From Anoplopoma fimbria (lineage: Eukaryota; Chordata; Actinopteri; Perciformes; Anoplopomatidae), in the NCBI RefSeq assembly GCF_027596085.1, contig NC_072460.1:8542231-8606230 (forward strand): DNA of 64,000 nt, given 5' to 3'. The notes under the pieces are model-generated. The model had not been told where the DNA came from, did no database searches, and saw only the letters and a program-made list of their open reading frames with translations. Positions 52,700-64,000 of this stretch are shown here, piece after piece (within the stretch, counting starts at the first letter, position 1; every line of letters begins with the position of its first letter). The position numbers and the translations under genes are program-made.

Positions 52700-55517
52700 A
52701 TGGGGACTGCGGTCCTGTGGGGCCTGCTGGCCCTGCTGTGTCACCACACGCTGGTTAGCAGCCACATACTGGGAAGGCCCTCCTCTACCAGTGAGCTGGC
52801 TCAGATCAAGGTAAGAAACCACCACCTTCAGTCATCACGCCTGTTTGTGTGAAGACTGAATTAAAGACAGGGAGTTGGTTAACAATAACACGGTCAAAGG
52901 TGAGAACATGCTCTACAGGAGTTGTTGGAGATGTTGTGTTCATCCACAATGTGTCCAAAAATTCCACACTGTTACATCTTTAAAAAAAAAAGAAAATCTA
53001 ATTTATTACTTAACTTGTGGTTTCTGATTACGTAGATAGTTTGAGATCTATTTGTTCAGAGATTTCTGCCTGGGACTGCACGGTTGTAGCTCCCACCAAG
53101 GACACTGAGGTCATGTCCTCTTTCCAGGACAATCTTGCAGTACGCGATCAATAACTTTAACATTTCTCAACTGTGATTACAATATTTTTACATTCAATAT
53201 TTTTCTTCAATACTTTGCAGTTTTATTTATTTATTGCAAGACAAAAGTCAGAAACAACACAAGGAAAGTCAGAGAACAAGATAAGAAGGAGGTGTCAGTT
53301 GCTTGTTGATTGGATGTTGGTGTGTGTGTGCAAAAAACATGGAAAAAGAAAAAGAAATAAATGTACTGTTAATACTACTACAGCTACTACCACCAACACT
53401 ACTCCTACCAATGTTACTGATAACATTAATAACAAGACAATAAGTAGATCTTAGTACTCAAAGTTTCCTTTAAAATAATTAACGCTTGTCATTTCCATCC
53501 TCATTCCAAGTCTGCCTGAGAAATCACAAAACTGTAATATATAAATTTGAAGGTTTTTCCTAGGAATCAAGATACAAATCCTAAATGCACGATTCATAGG
53601 GTTGGTCTGCGAACAAAGATGCAACCCTTAATCTAACCCCTAACCCAAACCTAACCTAACACTAACCCTGTGTAACACAGGTATTTTGTACGAAACATAC
53701 TTATCCACTCCAGCAGCAGAAATTGTTAATGTGCGTTTTATCAGGATAAACTTGATCGAGATAAACTGCAGGTAGCGCAGATTTTCTCAGTGCCATAAAA
53801 CCGTTGCAGAAGAAGAGGCACGATGAGAAAGAGCGTTTGTTTCACGTAGTATGTTAGAAAGGTCTGATGTTTCATCCGCTGTCAAGGAAGCTTCATGCAT
53901 GTCATGAATTACTTGTTAAGTCTGTTTCCATTGCTGTTTGTCACATTTTTTTCAATACACCAACAATTCCACCTGAGCCGAACCAAAAATGTTTCTGCGT
54001 TATTTGGACTTTTGCTCAAATTTATGCCGTTTCCGCTTAGGTTTTTATTTGCAAAAATTACAAATGCACATTAAACAGGTAGATGAGTTACTCCATCAAC
54101 ACTACATACCATATTATATAGTGCAACTGGGACATACAGGTTTTTCTTTATGTTCCAGAAATATGGAATTCTCATTTCAAAAATTCTAGTTTGGGACATA
54201 ACCTTACTCAACAGTATACGTATGTGGTTGATTCCATATGAGCACCACCTATGTTAAACACACACGTGGTGTCTTGCACATGCCTGTGTGGCGATACATT
54301 TACATCAGTAAGCTGCACTACAATAGCTACTTATAGTTCAAGAGGATTAAAGCATTAAAAGGTGTGATGTCAGTGAAGTGAGGCTTAGATTTGTATGAAA
54401 CATTGAGTCTTTTCCACTTTCTCATTTATAAATGTGGTACATAAAGATTTATTGAGAGTAGGTTTGGTGCAGGCACAGACTCCTGGTCCAAGGCGGATCA
54501 GTTCCAGGCACCTCTGAACCTACCCGAGCCAACAATGTGAATTAAATCACCTGTTAAAGCCCTACTCAGTGATACTCCCCGCTTATCTCCTTGGGTCGGT
54601 CAGCCTCAAGGTCTGAATTGCGTCAGGGTGCTTGGACTGCATTATACTTGCTTGCAATTCTAGTATAAAAACTTTTGAACTATTAACTTCTACTTTTCTT
54701 TCAAACCATTCCTTTTCTAGCAACCTTTAACAACACCATCAACGTTACCACCACAAACACCAGCCAAGTTCACAGGTTCACTAGAAGGCTTACGGTTTCC
54801 TATCAGCATGTGTTTCCTTTGTCAACTAACTTAACCAGTATGAATGTAACCAGTTTGAGTTTTGAGTGTAAACCCATCTTCAACTCTCAACACCAGTCTT
54901 TACTTGAGCGCTTTGAGGAGACTCTGGCTGATGCGGCCCAGGAGGAGGACTCTGAAGCTGATTACGAAGGGACAAACCAGCAGCCTGAAAACAGCCAGGC
55001 CAGCAGGGGATGGAACCTGGACCAGGAGGGGGATCAAGAACCTTTGATATCAGAAAGATCCCAATTACCAGCCGAGGGCCACAGCAGGACCCCGAGTCAG
55101 AGGAGCCGTCTGCAGGACCTGCTGTTGACCGCCAGGAAACGGACCTCGGGCTGCTTTGGAGCCAGGATGGATCGAATAGGAAATGCCAGCGGTCTGGGAT
55201 GCAACAATGGAAGAGGTAAGGCTGCAGCAGGAAATGGAATCCTGATTTAGATTAAAGATTCTGAAACATAGCGGTCAAAGGCTTGTGCTGGTTAGGTGCC
55301 TTGAGTCCAGCTCTGTAAATAACACACAGATATGAGATGGAGATTTTAGAATCAGCAGTATGTTGTTTTTACTCTCTAACTGTGGAATATGATGAACACT
55401 CCAGCCTCTAGAGGCTACTAACATTAAACAAATATGCATAAATCTGATCCACACTACATGACCAGTTGTTTATTACAAATCCTGTTCCTTTTTTGTGTCG
55501 TTTTCCCTTCAGGGTAG
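52700..55517 (+). CDS. nppa: Atrial natriuretic peptide precursor
   Basis: Precursor of 144 aa from exons 52700-52810, 54897-55215 and 55513-55517. Exon 1 gives the signal peptide [20 protein letters not shown] and ends IK. The acceptor at 54896 gives [20 protein letters not shown], an acidic pro-region, and [13 protein letters not shown] before the mature peptide, with a dibasic/furin-type RKR site. The ring is [17 protein letters not shown] and the tail NNGRG. The last Gly codon is split by intron 2 (G|GG), and exon 3 adds only two bases plus the stop. The C-terminal Gly could donate an amide, as in eel ANP. Intron 1 (2.1 kb) is much longer than in nppb. The short tail argues against ventricular NP, which has a long basic tail. 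It is a heart hormone acting on GC-A. Confidence 0.9.
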
Positions 55518-55783
55518 TCGGACCGTTTCCTGGGATGCAGGTTGGATTATAGTTTGATCTCCAACTGAGGACACAGCCAAAGAGATTGCATATGTATTAT
55601 TTTGCATTAGTCACAGTTCAGCTGTGTGTGTATCTTGTATGTATTTGTCTATTTGAAGTCACAGATGGGCTGCTTCTCAACTATGTTATGAATGATCTAT
55701 AGAGTCCATTATACACCTTGTAACATTAAAGCCCTAAAGGAGATGAGTTCACTACTAAAGTGCGGGGGGAATGCTAACAAGTA

Positions 55784-55793
55784 AATAAATAAA
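55784..55793 (+). terminator. nppa: Poly(A) signals of nppa
   Basis: Two overlapping AATAAA motifs in GTAAATAAATAAACTC lie 270 bases after the stop, followed by a T-rich stretch. Confidence 0.75.
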
Positions 55794-55819
55794 CTCTTTT
55801 TTCATTTGTAGAATACAGT

Positions 55820-58800
55820 CGTTTTTTTTGTCTTCTTTGCCTAAAAACTTGTGAATTCAGAATTGCCAAGCAGCCAAGGGGCAAGTCATTGAACAAATTT
55901 TAATTTTAACTGATGCAGATTGGCTTCATATTTGTAGAAGAAAATGTAATACTATATCATTTCAGTTTTGTTTTACTTTGATATTGTCTTTGTGTATTCA
56001 GAATTCCTCAGCCGCTGCCATATTTGATCATATTTGATTTGATCCACTGGATTGACATTCATGGGATCACCAAAGTCATTAGGATACATTCTCTGGGAAC
56101 CATGAATATATGTACATTCATCCAACATTTGTTGAGATATTTCAATTCAATTCAATTCAGTTTATTTTGTATAGCCCAGAATCACAAATTACAAATTTGC
56201 CTCAGAGGGCTTTACAATCTGTACACATACGACATCCTCTGTCCTTCCCTCACATCGGCACAGGAAAAACTCCCCTAAAAACCCCTTTAACAGGGAGAAA
56301 AAAGGAAGAAACCTATGGGAGAGCGACAGAGGAGGGATCCTTCTCCCAGGATGGACAGAATGCAATAGATGTCATGTGTACAGAATGAACAGCATAACAG
56401 AGTTACAACACATTCAATGTATATGACATAAATGATTCATATAATAAGACTACTTATAATAACAGCAGCAATTATTACAGTAGAATTATAGTTATGAAAA
56501 TAGGGATAGTAATGTGATTAATAATAATAATCGAAGTAGCAGTGGGTGTCAGTCGGCTCACAGCAGGAGGCACGACTACGGTCCAGGTACCACAACGATT
56601 CATGGAAACCTAGCTTTCAGTCTAGTGTTACTTAATTAAGTTGAGTTAGTACATGTAAAATAAAAAAGTAAAGAGAGGGCTGATTATCATTTCAGGAGGT
56701 TTCATCCTTCTAACCACATCTTTCAAAATAAGCATGGATAATCAGGAATAGAAAAAGGATGGACGCACAGAAGCTAACTTCATGTAATGCTTCTAACTTG
56801 CTGTCATATACACATAGATAGTTGAGAGAAGAACGAAGTGATTCATGCAGGAAATAAGGCTGTGATTCACCCAGTGACTATTGTTGTCTAAATGCATTTG
56901 ACAGGCAGCAAGAAGGAGACGTCACTGTGGGTTACAGTTGTGACAAAGGTATTGTCACACTGTTCTGTCCAGTTACGCTATGGAGATAATGGAGATCAAT
57001 TAGACTCGGGTAATATACCAGTGAAGCATTTCACCTGATGGAAGGAACCAACCACACAGCTGCTGAAGTAAAGCAGCTGACCTGAGTTTTTAATGCTTTT
57101 GGAAACGTGCAGGACAGAACAGAGTGTTGAGGGGCTGCTGACAACAGTTGGATCCCGGTGATATCTTATCAATGAGAGTTAGGTTACCGTATCAGACTAT
57201 GTGGAAAACTTGAATCTGTTCTGTAGAGATCTATCAAAGTAGTTCCCCAGCAGGATTCATTCTCTAACTGTACGACCGTCAAGGTCACTCTCTCTGGAAT
57301 AAGTGTTAACCTGAAGAAGAGTGGTCGAAATAATTGTACAATTGTCAACAATATAAGTTATAAGTTCATAAGTTATATAAAATACATCTTGAACAAGCTG
57401 TACCTTATAAGACTAAAATAATTGGTATTCCTTTTTCATTTTACCTCCAAGCTGTGGCTTTTTGTGGAGAACCAGCACTTGAAGATTTTTTTTTTTATCA
57501 CAGAGCACCCTCATGTGGAGCTTTTCATGTTCGTTTTCATATTTGAATTCTATTGAATTCTATTATCATTGTCACTTCATCATAGGCATTTTTAATTCGA
57601 ATAAAACATTTTTTAATCTTATTTTATTCCACAATTACATTTTCCCCAATGACATCTTTATTTCATGTCAAGTTTTATGCCCTTTGTCCCTTTCCCAACT
57701 GCAACCAGATTTAGCCAGTAAAACAAATGTATTATTATATCTCATTTATCATATTTCTATGTATATAATAAAGATATTACTGATATTATTTAAAAAAATG
57801 CTGCTGAGGTGAAAGATAACATGAAATAAAAAACTGCTGTGTAAATAAAAACATCAATACAAATTCCATCAAACTTTTATAAAAATGAATCTTTCTTAAA
57901 CAAAAAAACTGAATGAAATAAATCAAACTAATAAATAAATTTGATTAAATTACGAAATGCATTGAATCAAATTAAATGAAAAAGCATGTGATGATGTGAA
58001 AAAGAGTCTTTGGTGGTGATAAGCCTATAGAGATCTATCAGCTGAAACTATTTTAGGTTAAAATCTTACAATTTACATTTAGTTGTATTTTTATTTTTTT
58101 TACATCCTGTCCACTATAGTGGACTAAATTACCATTTTATTGTGAAAAGAATTCTCAATATAGTTTGCAGATCTCTTTGATTTGTGAATGCTGCTGATTC
58201 CAGTCTGCACGAGTAATGGGTCATCTTGACATTCAGGAAAAACAGGTGGCACAGGTGTGAAACTATTATAATGGAAGTAACACCAATACATAATAGGTGA
58301 TAACAGGAATAATAATAAGCATCACACAAATCTAATTAGATCAAATATAGTCAGGTTCTAGTGTTTCAGTGGAACAAGTCCAGTGTTATGGATGTGATAT
58401 GGTCTCACACTGACCATACTCATAAGAACAAATGAGATGAGCAGATGTAAACAAATTTGATGTTCCTAGACCAAGTAAATTTAAGTCACGTTATAAAATA
58501 ATCTTAGATATAAATATCTTATAACGGTGCCTAAATCATTTGAACTAAATTGAATGTAAAACGTCAAAATATGAAGTTGATTAATCATTCAATGACGAGT
58601 AGTTGTGGTTTATTATTCAGTGTACTCTTCATCCTAATCTTTATCCTTTCCCTTTTTTCTGTTTATTTTCTGTTTAGTAGTTTAGTTTTGCAGTTTGTCT
58701 AATAAATATTTCATTTATAAAGAACTTGATCATTTGATTTGTGTGTAAATGAAATAATAGGTCCCTGTACACCTTTAGAAGAACTCCGTAGCAACCCTGA

Positions 58801-60100
58801 GATTAACATTACCAACTAGTTTGCAGCGACACACAGTCCAACGCAAAGTCTATTGTCCATTAATGTGTGCACACAATACACATGCACGCTGGGAGCTAAC
58901 AACCTTTCTGAACGACTAGGTTTAATGGTTCCAGAGTTCAAAGTTCAAAATGGTTCCAAAGTAAAAATACAATTTCTGACCTTTTACAGTAAGTTTTATA
59001 TTTTAAAAGTATTATTTTAATAGTTGTGTTCAGTTTGGGTTTGTTGGTACAATTGAAGAGTCTGCAGGTTGAGCCTGGGGCAGCAGTTGGGTGGTTAAAG
59101 CTTCTGACTGAAACATACCTCAGCATGTCTTCTACCACTACATCGTAGATCTGCTGGTACTCTTCCACCGTTGTAGATCTTGATCTTCTTGGCAATGTGG
59201 ACCAACATTCAAAATTCAACATCAGAGAACATTGTCAGTCATCATGTGTGGTAAACATTGTGCCATTTTTATTTAGACTGGGCAGGATTGAGGCTCTGGC
59301 AACAATGGCTGAGGATTCAGGTGTTTGTTCTCCATAGGTCCAATACTACCAGCACCCCCTCCCACATTATCAGCTGATACTGTGTTTTATTTAAAAAAAT
59401 AAAAATGGATTAAAGCCGCCTTAAGCAGGACAATGTTCTGAATGCAGGACTAGTAATGGAGTAACAACATATCACCAGCAACCTCTGGACCACAGGAGAG
59501 AAAAGGAGCAAACGTCGCCATCTAGCGTTCATTCTGATGCAGTGAAGAGCCTCCGCGGCCAACCTGTGCTTCTAAACTGGATTTAGTTATTGATAAGTAG
59601 GCCTCTAGTCCTAATCCAAACCGTATGGGCCTACTGAGTGGGACTTTTTTTTTTTATCCTAATGAAATGTCAAAAGATATACATTTATCCAACGGGCCAT
59701 GGTTTAAGTCATTTAACATCAAATGTAAACTTTTCTTGTTGGTTCGTCTGATGGCTACACAACAAACCAAAGACAGACTGCTTCTGTTTATGTATAGAAT
59801 TTACGGAAACACACTAACAACGACTTAGTTACCGGTGCTAATCATGGTTACTCTACAGCGCCGCCATGTTTATGTCGGTGAGCGCTGAATGTACAGCGTA
59901 CAGACAAGAAGGACCTGGTGACTGACAGTAGGCAGGACTACAGTAGAGTGCTCACAGCTCTCTTATAAACCAGGCAATACATATAAATATAAATATAAAT
60001 ATAATATATATAATATATATATATGTACACACCTAAACCTATGAACATGTGGTATGAAATAACGGTGAGCTCAGCCTACACACCGACAGTGTGAGGGGGA
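55820..60100. other. Intergenic region downstream of nppa
   Basis: Apart from dispersed repeat copy C there is no feature that I can name. AT content is high from 57.5 to 58.7 kb. A minus-strand ORF near 59.1 kb is discussed as a finding. Confidence 0.55.
56141..56612 (-). repeat. AATTG-tailed dispersed repeat, copy C (minus)
   Basis: Nearly identical to copy B from the (TTCAA)n end through GATTCATGGAAACCT. Both peptide ORFs read from this stretch are artefacts of the repeat. Confidence 0.85.
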
Positions 60101-60104
60101 AGCC

Positions 60105-60111
60105 TATAAAA
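60105..60111 (+). promoter_or_regulatory. Candidate TATA box of an unidentified plus-strand gene
   Basis: TATAAAA in AGCCTATAAAATCAATC is followed within 30-40 bases by a GC-rich, purine-rich segment that looks like a leader exon. Confidence 0.5.
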
Positions 60112-60135
60112 TCAATCTCCGCCCCAAAAAGTTCA

Positions 60136-60449
60136 ACCGGCTACTCTCTGCAGCGGGAGAGCGGGACCGGGAGAGGAAGAGGAGGAGGAGGAGGAGGAGA
60201 GAGAGAGAGAGAGAGGGAAACACAACAGGAAAACCCCGGAAAGAAAGAGTTTCACACGAGTCTGTGTCAAACCAAAGCTCCAGGTTTTTTGGAAGTAGGA
60301 GTGCCGGGAAGCTGCCTGCGGGACGGCCGTGCTAGCGGGGACCGGAGGAGGTGAGCTACTGGAGCGTCAGAACAGATGGTCACAGACGGAGACGCTCGGA
60401 TCCTATGTTCAGTTTATTCATAAGCTGGGTGGTGACCTCCAGACGGCAG
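60136..60449 (+). other. Candidate non-coding first exon of an unidentified gene
   Basis: This GC- and purine-rich stretch includes (GGA)n/(GA)n at about 60171-60218 and ends at a strong donor, CGGCAG|GTGAGT. An alternative donor, GGAG|GTGAGC, lies near 60350. It contains two short upstream ORFs and no convincing coding sequence. The ORF through it (Gly/Arg/Glu repeats) is simple-sequence translation. Confidence 0.45.
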
Positions 60450-63110
60450 GTGAGTGACACAGTGAACATGGATTATTAGTCATTATTAGTTATTAGAACC
60501 ATGGAGGAGTGAGTGCCCTGCATGAAGACCCTGTGAGGGCTGTCAGTGGGCTGGTCTCTATACATCTTACATGCACACATATATATAGAGATATATTCAT
60601 CATAGTAAAGTGTAGTCTATTGTCAACTGTTTTTTTCTTTTTTAGAGTTTATATGTAAATATAGTTCATAATGTAAGAAAAACAGACCACAAATTGTTTC
60701 CACATGAGACTACATTACATTGAGACAGAGGTGACAGCAACAGGACAGACTGCATGACCTGCTGTGAAAAACCAACATAGACCAATCCTGCTTCGTGAGT
60801 GCATTTGACATTTGACATTGCAGGTTTATTATGTCGAGGTGTGTCCACTACAGTTGGTTCTGCTCCAGGAAGACCTGGCGGGAGTGTGTGCAGGAACCTG
60901 CCAAGGGCAAAGTCCACTGAATCTCAGCAGCTGGACTTGTTTCTGTGATAACAGCTGACACTGCGGTCAAGACAGCCGCCTCTCGGGTTTGCCTGGTTAC
61001 ACAGTAAAAATACTTCATATTATTTGTGCAATTAGTCCAAGAAGTACTCTGTCCAAAAATATTAGACTCATAAACTACTTATAGAAGAAATAGTTTTTAT
61101 CCCACATCAAAGTTTGAGAAAAAGGCTGATATATATATTCCATTGCATTACCGTAAGTATTGGAGCAATCGCACACTCCGAATACAGCGGCGGCTGGCTT
61201 GACCGCAGTCAGCTGATGAGGTTCTGCTATTCTGACAGTTAGCACTCACGTGAGACTACTTTAGTTTACTGTTTAACTGAGAGCATTTTTTTTAAAGACT
61301 GTAGTCACACACGACCTCATACCTTCTCCCCCCCCCATCAAGCTGCTGAAAATTCCACTGATACACTTTATAATCTGTTTGCACTGCCAAAACAAATGTT
61401 TACACTGCACTGTTTGCACAAATTGTAAATACTCACCTGCTGTACATAGTAAAGTTTTCATTCCTTTTGTGTATTTTTAATCTTGTATATTGTTGTTATT
61501 GTGTTTGTTGTTCGCTGCTGCTGGCTGGCTTGAGGGCTACCAAACGTTGTATCACTACAATGACAATGTTAACATCTTTATCTCTTTATCTTTATCTTAT
61601 ACCTGTTCTCGACCCTGAAACCCCGGCGAGAAGCCAATGGGGCATAATCTTGGCTTCAACTGAATGCTGCCATAACAGTGGGAGTCAGTAGATCACTCAT
61701 CTCGACAATCAGAGGCAGTCTTCTCATCACAGCTGACAGCAGAGCTCCCTCCCTCTCGCTCTGCTTTTGTCCATTCAGCTGCCAGGCCCACGGCCCAGGG
61801 CTGTTTTTCCATACCGCCTGCTGAATTATTCATCAATCTTTCAACAAGAGTTTGTTATTCCCTGGGTCTTTTATGTGATGCTAATTTCAAACAAGACTTC
61901 TAGTATTGAAAGGTCAGTGTTCATGTTGTGGTGGGACGAACAGGTCTTTGCCATATTAAATACATATTTTTATGTCTGAATAGAAAATTATTTTGGGTCC
62001 TATTACTTAGTTTTGAGAATTATCAAAAGCTATGGTTTCGTGTTTAAGTGGCTCGCCATTCGGTTGAGTAACCATCAGGGAAAGAGCATGTCTGGATGTG
62101 CTGTAAAGGAATGTAATACTCACTTTTTGCCTCAGGGAGAATGCAGCAAAATACAGCTATAACACAGGTTTCCCAAACCTCTACCTGTCATTACCAGCTG
62201 AGACAGCGTGTGGCGGGTGATGTTTTCACCTTTTGAGTCTGTGTGTGAGTCAACACAATGTGGTCCTGGAGAAACCTACTGTAGCGGGAACCACCACAGA
62301 AGAGGGTATGAATACTTATTTCTGTCTGTCTGAGGACAGGTTTGGTCAATGCAATAGAGTCACAGCTGTGCAAGACGCAGTCAAGAACCTTTTCAGGTGT
62401 GTAGTTGAGGTCAAAATGAAGGTGGAGTTTGAATATGGGTGTGTTCAGAGTCAGGGCTTTGGATTTAGGGAGGTAGGAAGCGGGGAAATACTTTACTTTA
62501 CTCCTCTGGCCCGATTTGGCGTCGGTGCTGATGTGATCCCAACGTAGGATGTGCTCTAGTTATCTAGCTACCTGGGTGTGACAATATGCATATGTGAGCA
62601 ATCTGACTTTTCTAAAACGAGAAGAAATCCTTTACAATTATTAGTTTTATCATATTGGTACAATTGGTACACGATTATGTCATTGTAATGTATGTTTTGA
62701 ATTTTTCTTTCAAACATCTTTTGGAATCCTAATTTTTTGACTTAAGTTATTTCCTCTGTATGATAAGTCTTCAGGTTCAATAGTTGTGTTAAGGATGACC
62801 ACAGCAGAGGGCACAAATTACTTCTTGTGACTTCTCTGGAATGAAGAGTGAAGGGGTGGGTTGGGTCATTATAGACCTGGGTTGCCTTTTTGGTTATGGG
62901 CTGGTTGTATAGGTTCCTTGAATTCTAATTGCAGCAGAGGTCTCGACAGCCAATAATGACAACTGAAATCTATGAAAACGGGTTTAATTGCATTTTTGAA
63001 TTTATGTTTAAGCAGTTACAGTCGTGTTTAATCTAAAACTAAACTGTTTTAACAAGTCACAACTGTTAATAATTGAACTGTCTTCAATGAGGTGATCTGT
63101 GTGTTCCCAG
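60450..63110. other. Presumed first intron of the unidentified gene
   Basis: There is no conserved exon. A retroposon-like 3' end with ATCTTTATCTCTTTATC-type repeats occurs at about 61330-61600. The rest is unremarkable. Confidence 0.4.
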
Positions 63111-63168
63111 GAGCTGATGTGACCATTCAGAATGAGCTCTCCACATCCACTTCTCTGCCGCCCTGTGG
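63111..63168 (+). other. Candidate second exon of the unidentified gene
   Basis: A 58-bp segment lies between the acceptor TGTGTGTTCCCAG and the donor GTGAGT. It contains ATGAGCTCTCCACATCC with A at -3, opening a frame MSSPHPLLCRPV that runs through the donor. If correct, the coding sequence starts here and continues beyond the window. I do not recognise the protein. Confidence 0.4.
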
Positions 63169-64000
63169 GTGAGTCATTCAGCCATCATTCATTTAGATTT
63201 ATGTGTTTGAATTCTTTATGACATAGCTTCAGAACAGCTCTTGGCCTACGTGGTAGGCCGGATTAATCATCAGCCTCTGTAACATATTTAACTAAGTCAA
63301 TACATTCTAACATATTTGGACTTTAATTTGTTTGATTGATTAATACCTGGTAGGTCTACCATTAAGCCTGGCACAAGTCATAAGCCAGCACTTCTACTCC
63401 CATTAAAAACATCATGATTCCCCCAAAAGTATGTTAAATACAGGAAAAGAAAATTGAGAGGGAAGTATGCTAGTGCCAGGCAGCAGTATCTTCTTTTCAT
63501 CGCAGTGTTTGCTGTTAGAAAATAACGCTTGACATAATAGTCATTATTTGTGTTATGTGAGATGAAAACTGTATTTTCACCAAGTGGTGCTGATGAATTG
63601 AAGAATTGATGGTTAGTTCATTAGACATCATATCAGGACCGTGTGCTGTCCACAGTATAACATTGAACATACATTTCCAGATATTTTGATTTGTCATACT
63701 ATGAACTAAAGGACTACTGCAACTATTTAGTATTAGGGGGTATATGTTGACTTTTAAACTGTAGTATGGGTCAAGTTTCAAAAATCCTTGCTCCTACATT
63801 TCCCATAACGCAACTCAATGGTGTCTTTAATTAGTCTCTCCCTGCCTGTCCATGTATTCAAAATCTATGGCCACAATTTGTAACACAAGAAGTCTTTGTG
63901 AATTCTCAGAAAGTCTCCAGTCAAAGCAGAGATAACCCTAATGCCAGGAGGAGTAGTACTCTTCAGGACCTGAACAATATTATTATGAACCCACCATATT
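63169..64000. other. Non-coding sequence at the right edge
   Basis: I see no exon, promoter or named repeat. One 88-codon minus-strand ORF lacks any recognisable motif. Confidence 0.5.

Noticed and set aside
54721..54896. Earlier acceptor (TTTTCTAG at 54720) extending nppa exon 2
   Set aside because: It would enter in the wrong phase relative to the hormone frame; the acceptor at 54896 gives [10 protein letters not shown] at phase 0, matching cnp3 and nppb exon starts.
52700..55517. Third hormone gene as ventricular natriuretic peptide (VNP)
   Set aside because: VNP has a long basic tail after the ring; this tail is five residues, fitting ANP.
60091..60354. Gly/Arg/Glu-rich ORF as a protein
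   Set aside because: It is translation of a purine microsatellite in a probable 5' UTR and overlaps the TATA box.

Overview
The window is vertebrate nuclear DNA, almost certainly from a teleost fish and probably a percomorph. It has GT-AG split genes with long introns, TATA promoters, long (CA)n tracts, a Tc1 transposon relic, LINE/SINE-type fish repeats and the teleost-specific linkage MTHFR - CLCN6 - CNP3 - BNP - ANP. Nothing bacterial or viral is evident.

Layout. Positions 1-1346 hold the right-hand part of a dead Tc1-like transposon lying in or beyond the last visible intron of mthfr. Positions 2151-6483 (minus strand) carry the first seven coding exons of mthfr (454 codons); the C-terminal part lies left of the window. 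A 1.4 kb GC-rich interval separates mthfr head-to-head from clcn6, which is complete on the plus strand: 23 coding exons from 7877 to 22336, 860 codons, all splice phases agreeing. Its introns contain LINE reverse-transcriptase relics, SINE-like tails and a 37 bp foldback. Its presumed 3' UTR runs to about 24.6 kb and contains a hexamer repeat and a tRNA-derived SINE. From about 24.6 to 43.9 kb there is no gene I can recognise, only dispersed repeats. From 44.0 to 55.8 kb three natriuretic peptide genes stand in tandem on the plus strand: cnp3 (136 aa precursor, no tail after the ring), nppb (133 aa, five AUUUA motifs in its 3' UTR) and nppa (144 aa, ending Arg-Gly). Each has its own TATA box. 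From 60.1 kb a TATA box, a purine-rich leader exon and a short second exon suggest the 5' end of another plus-strand gene that I could not identify.

How the genes relate. mthfr makes 5-methyltetrahydrofolate in the cytosol. clcn6 is a late-endosomal 2Cl-/H+ exchanger. The three peptide hormones act on guanylyl-cyclase natriuretic receptors in heart, vessel and osmoregulatory tissue. The block is a conserved synteny group rather than a pathway. The strongest oddity is a 24 bp tandem repeat at the intron 10/exon 11 boundary of clcn6. It creates four in-frame 3' splice sites and could add 8, 16 or 24 residues to a membrane segment.
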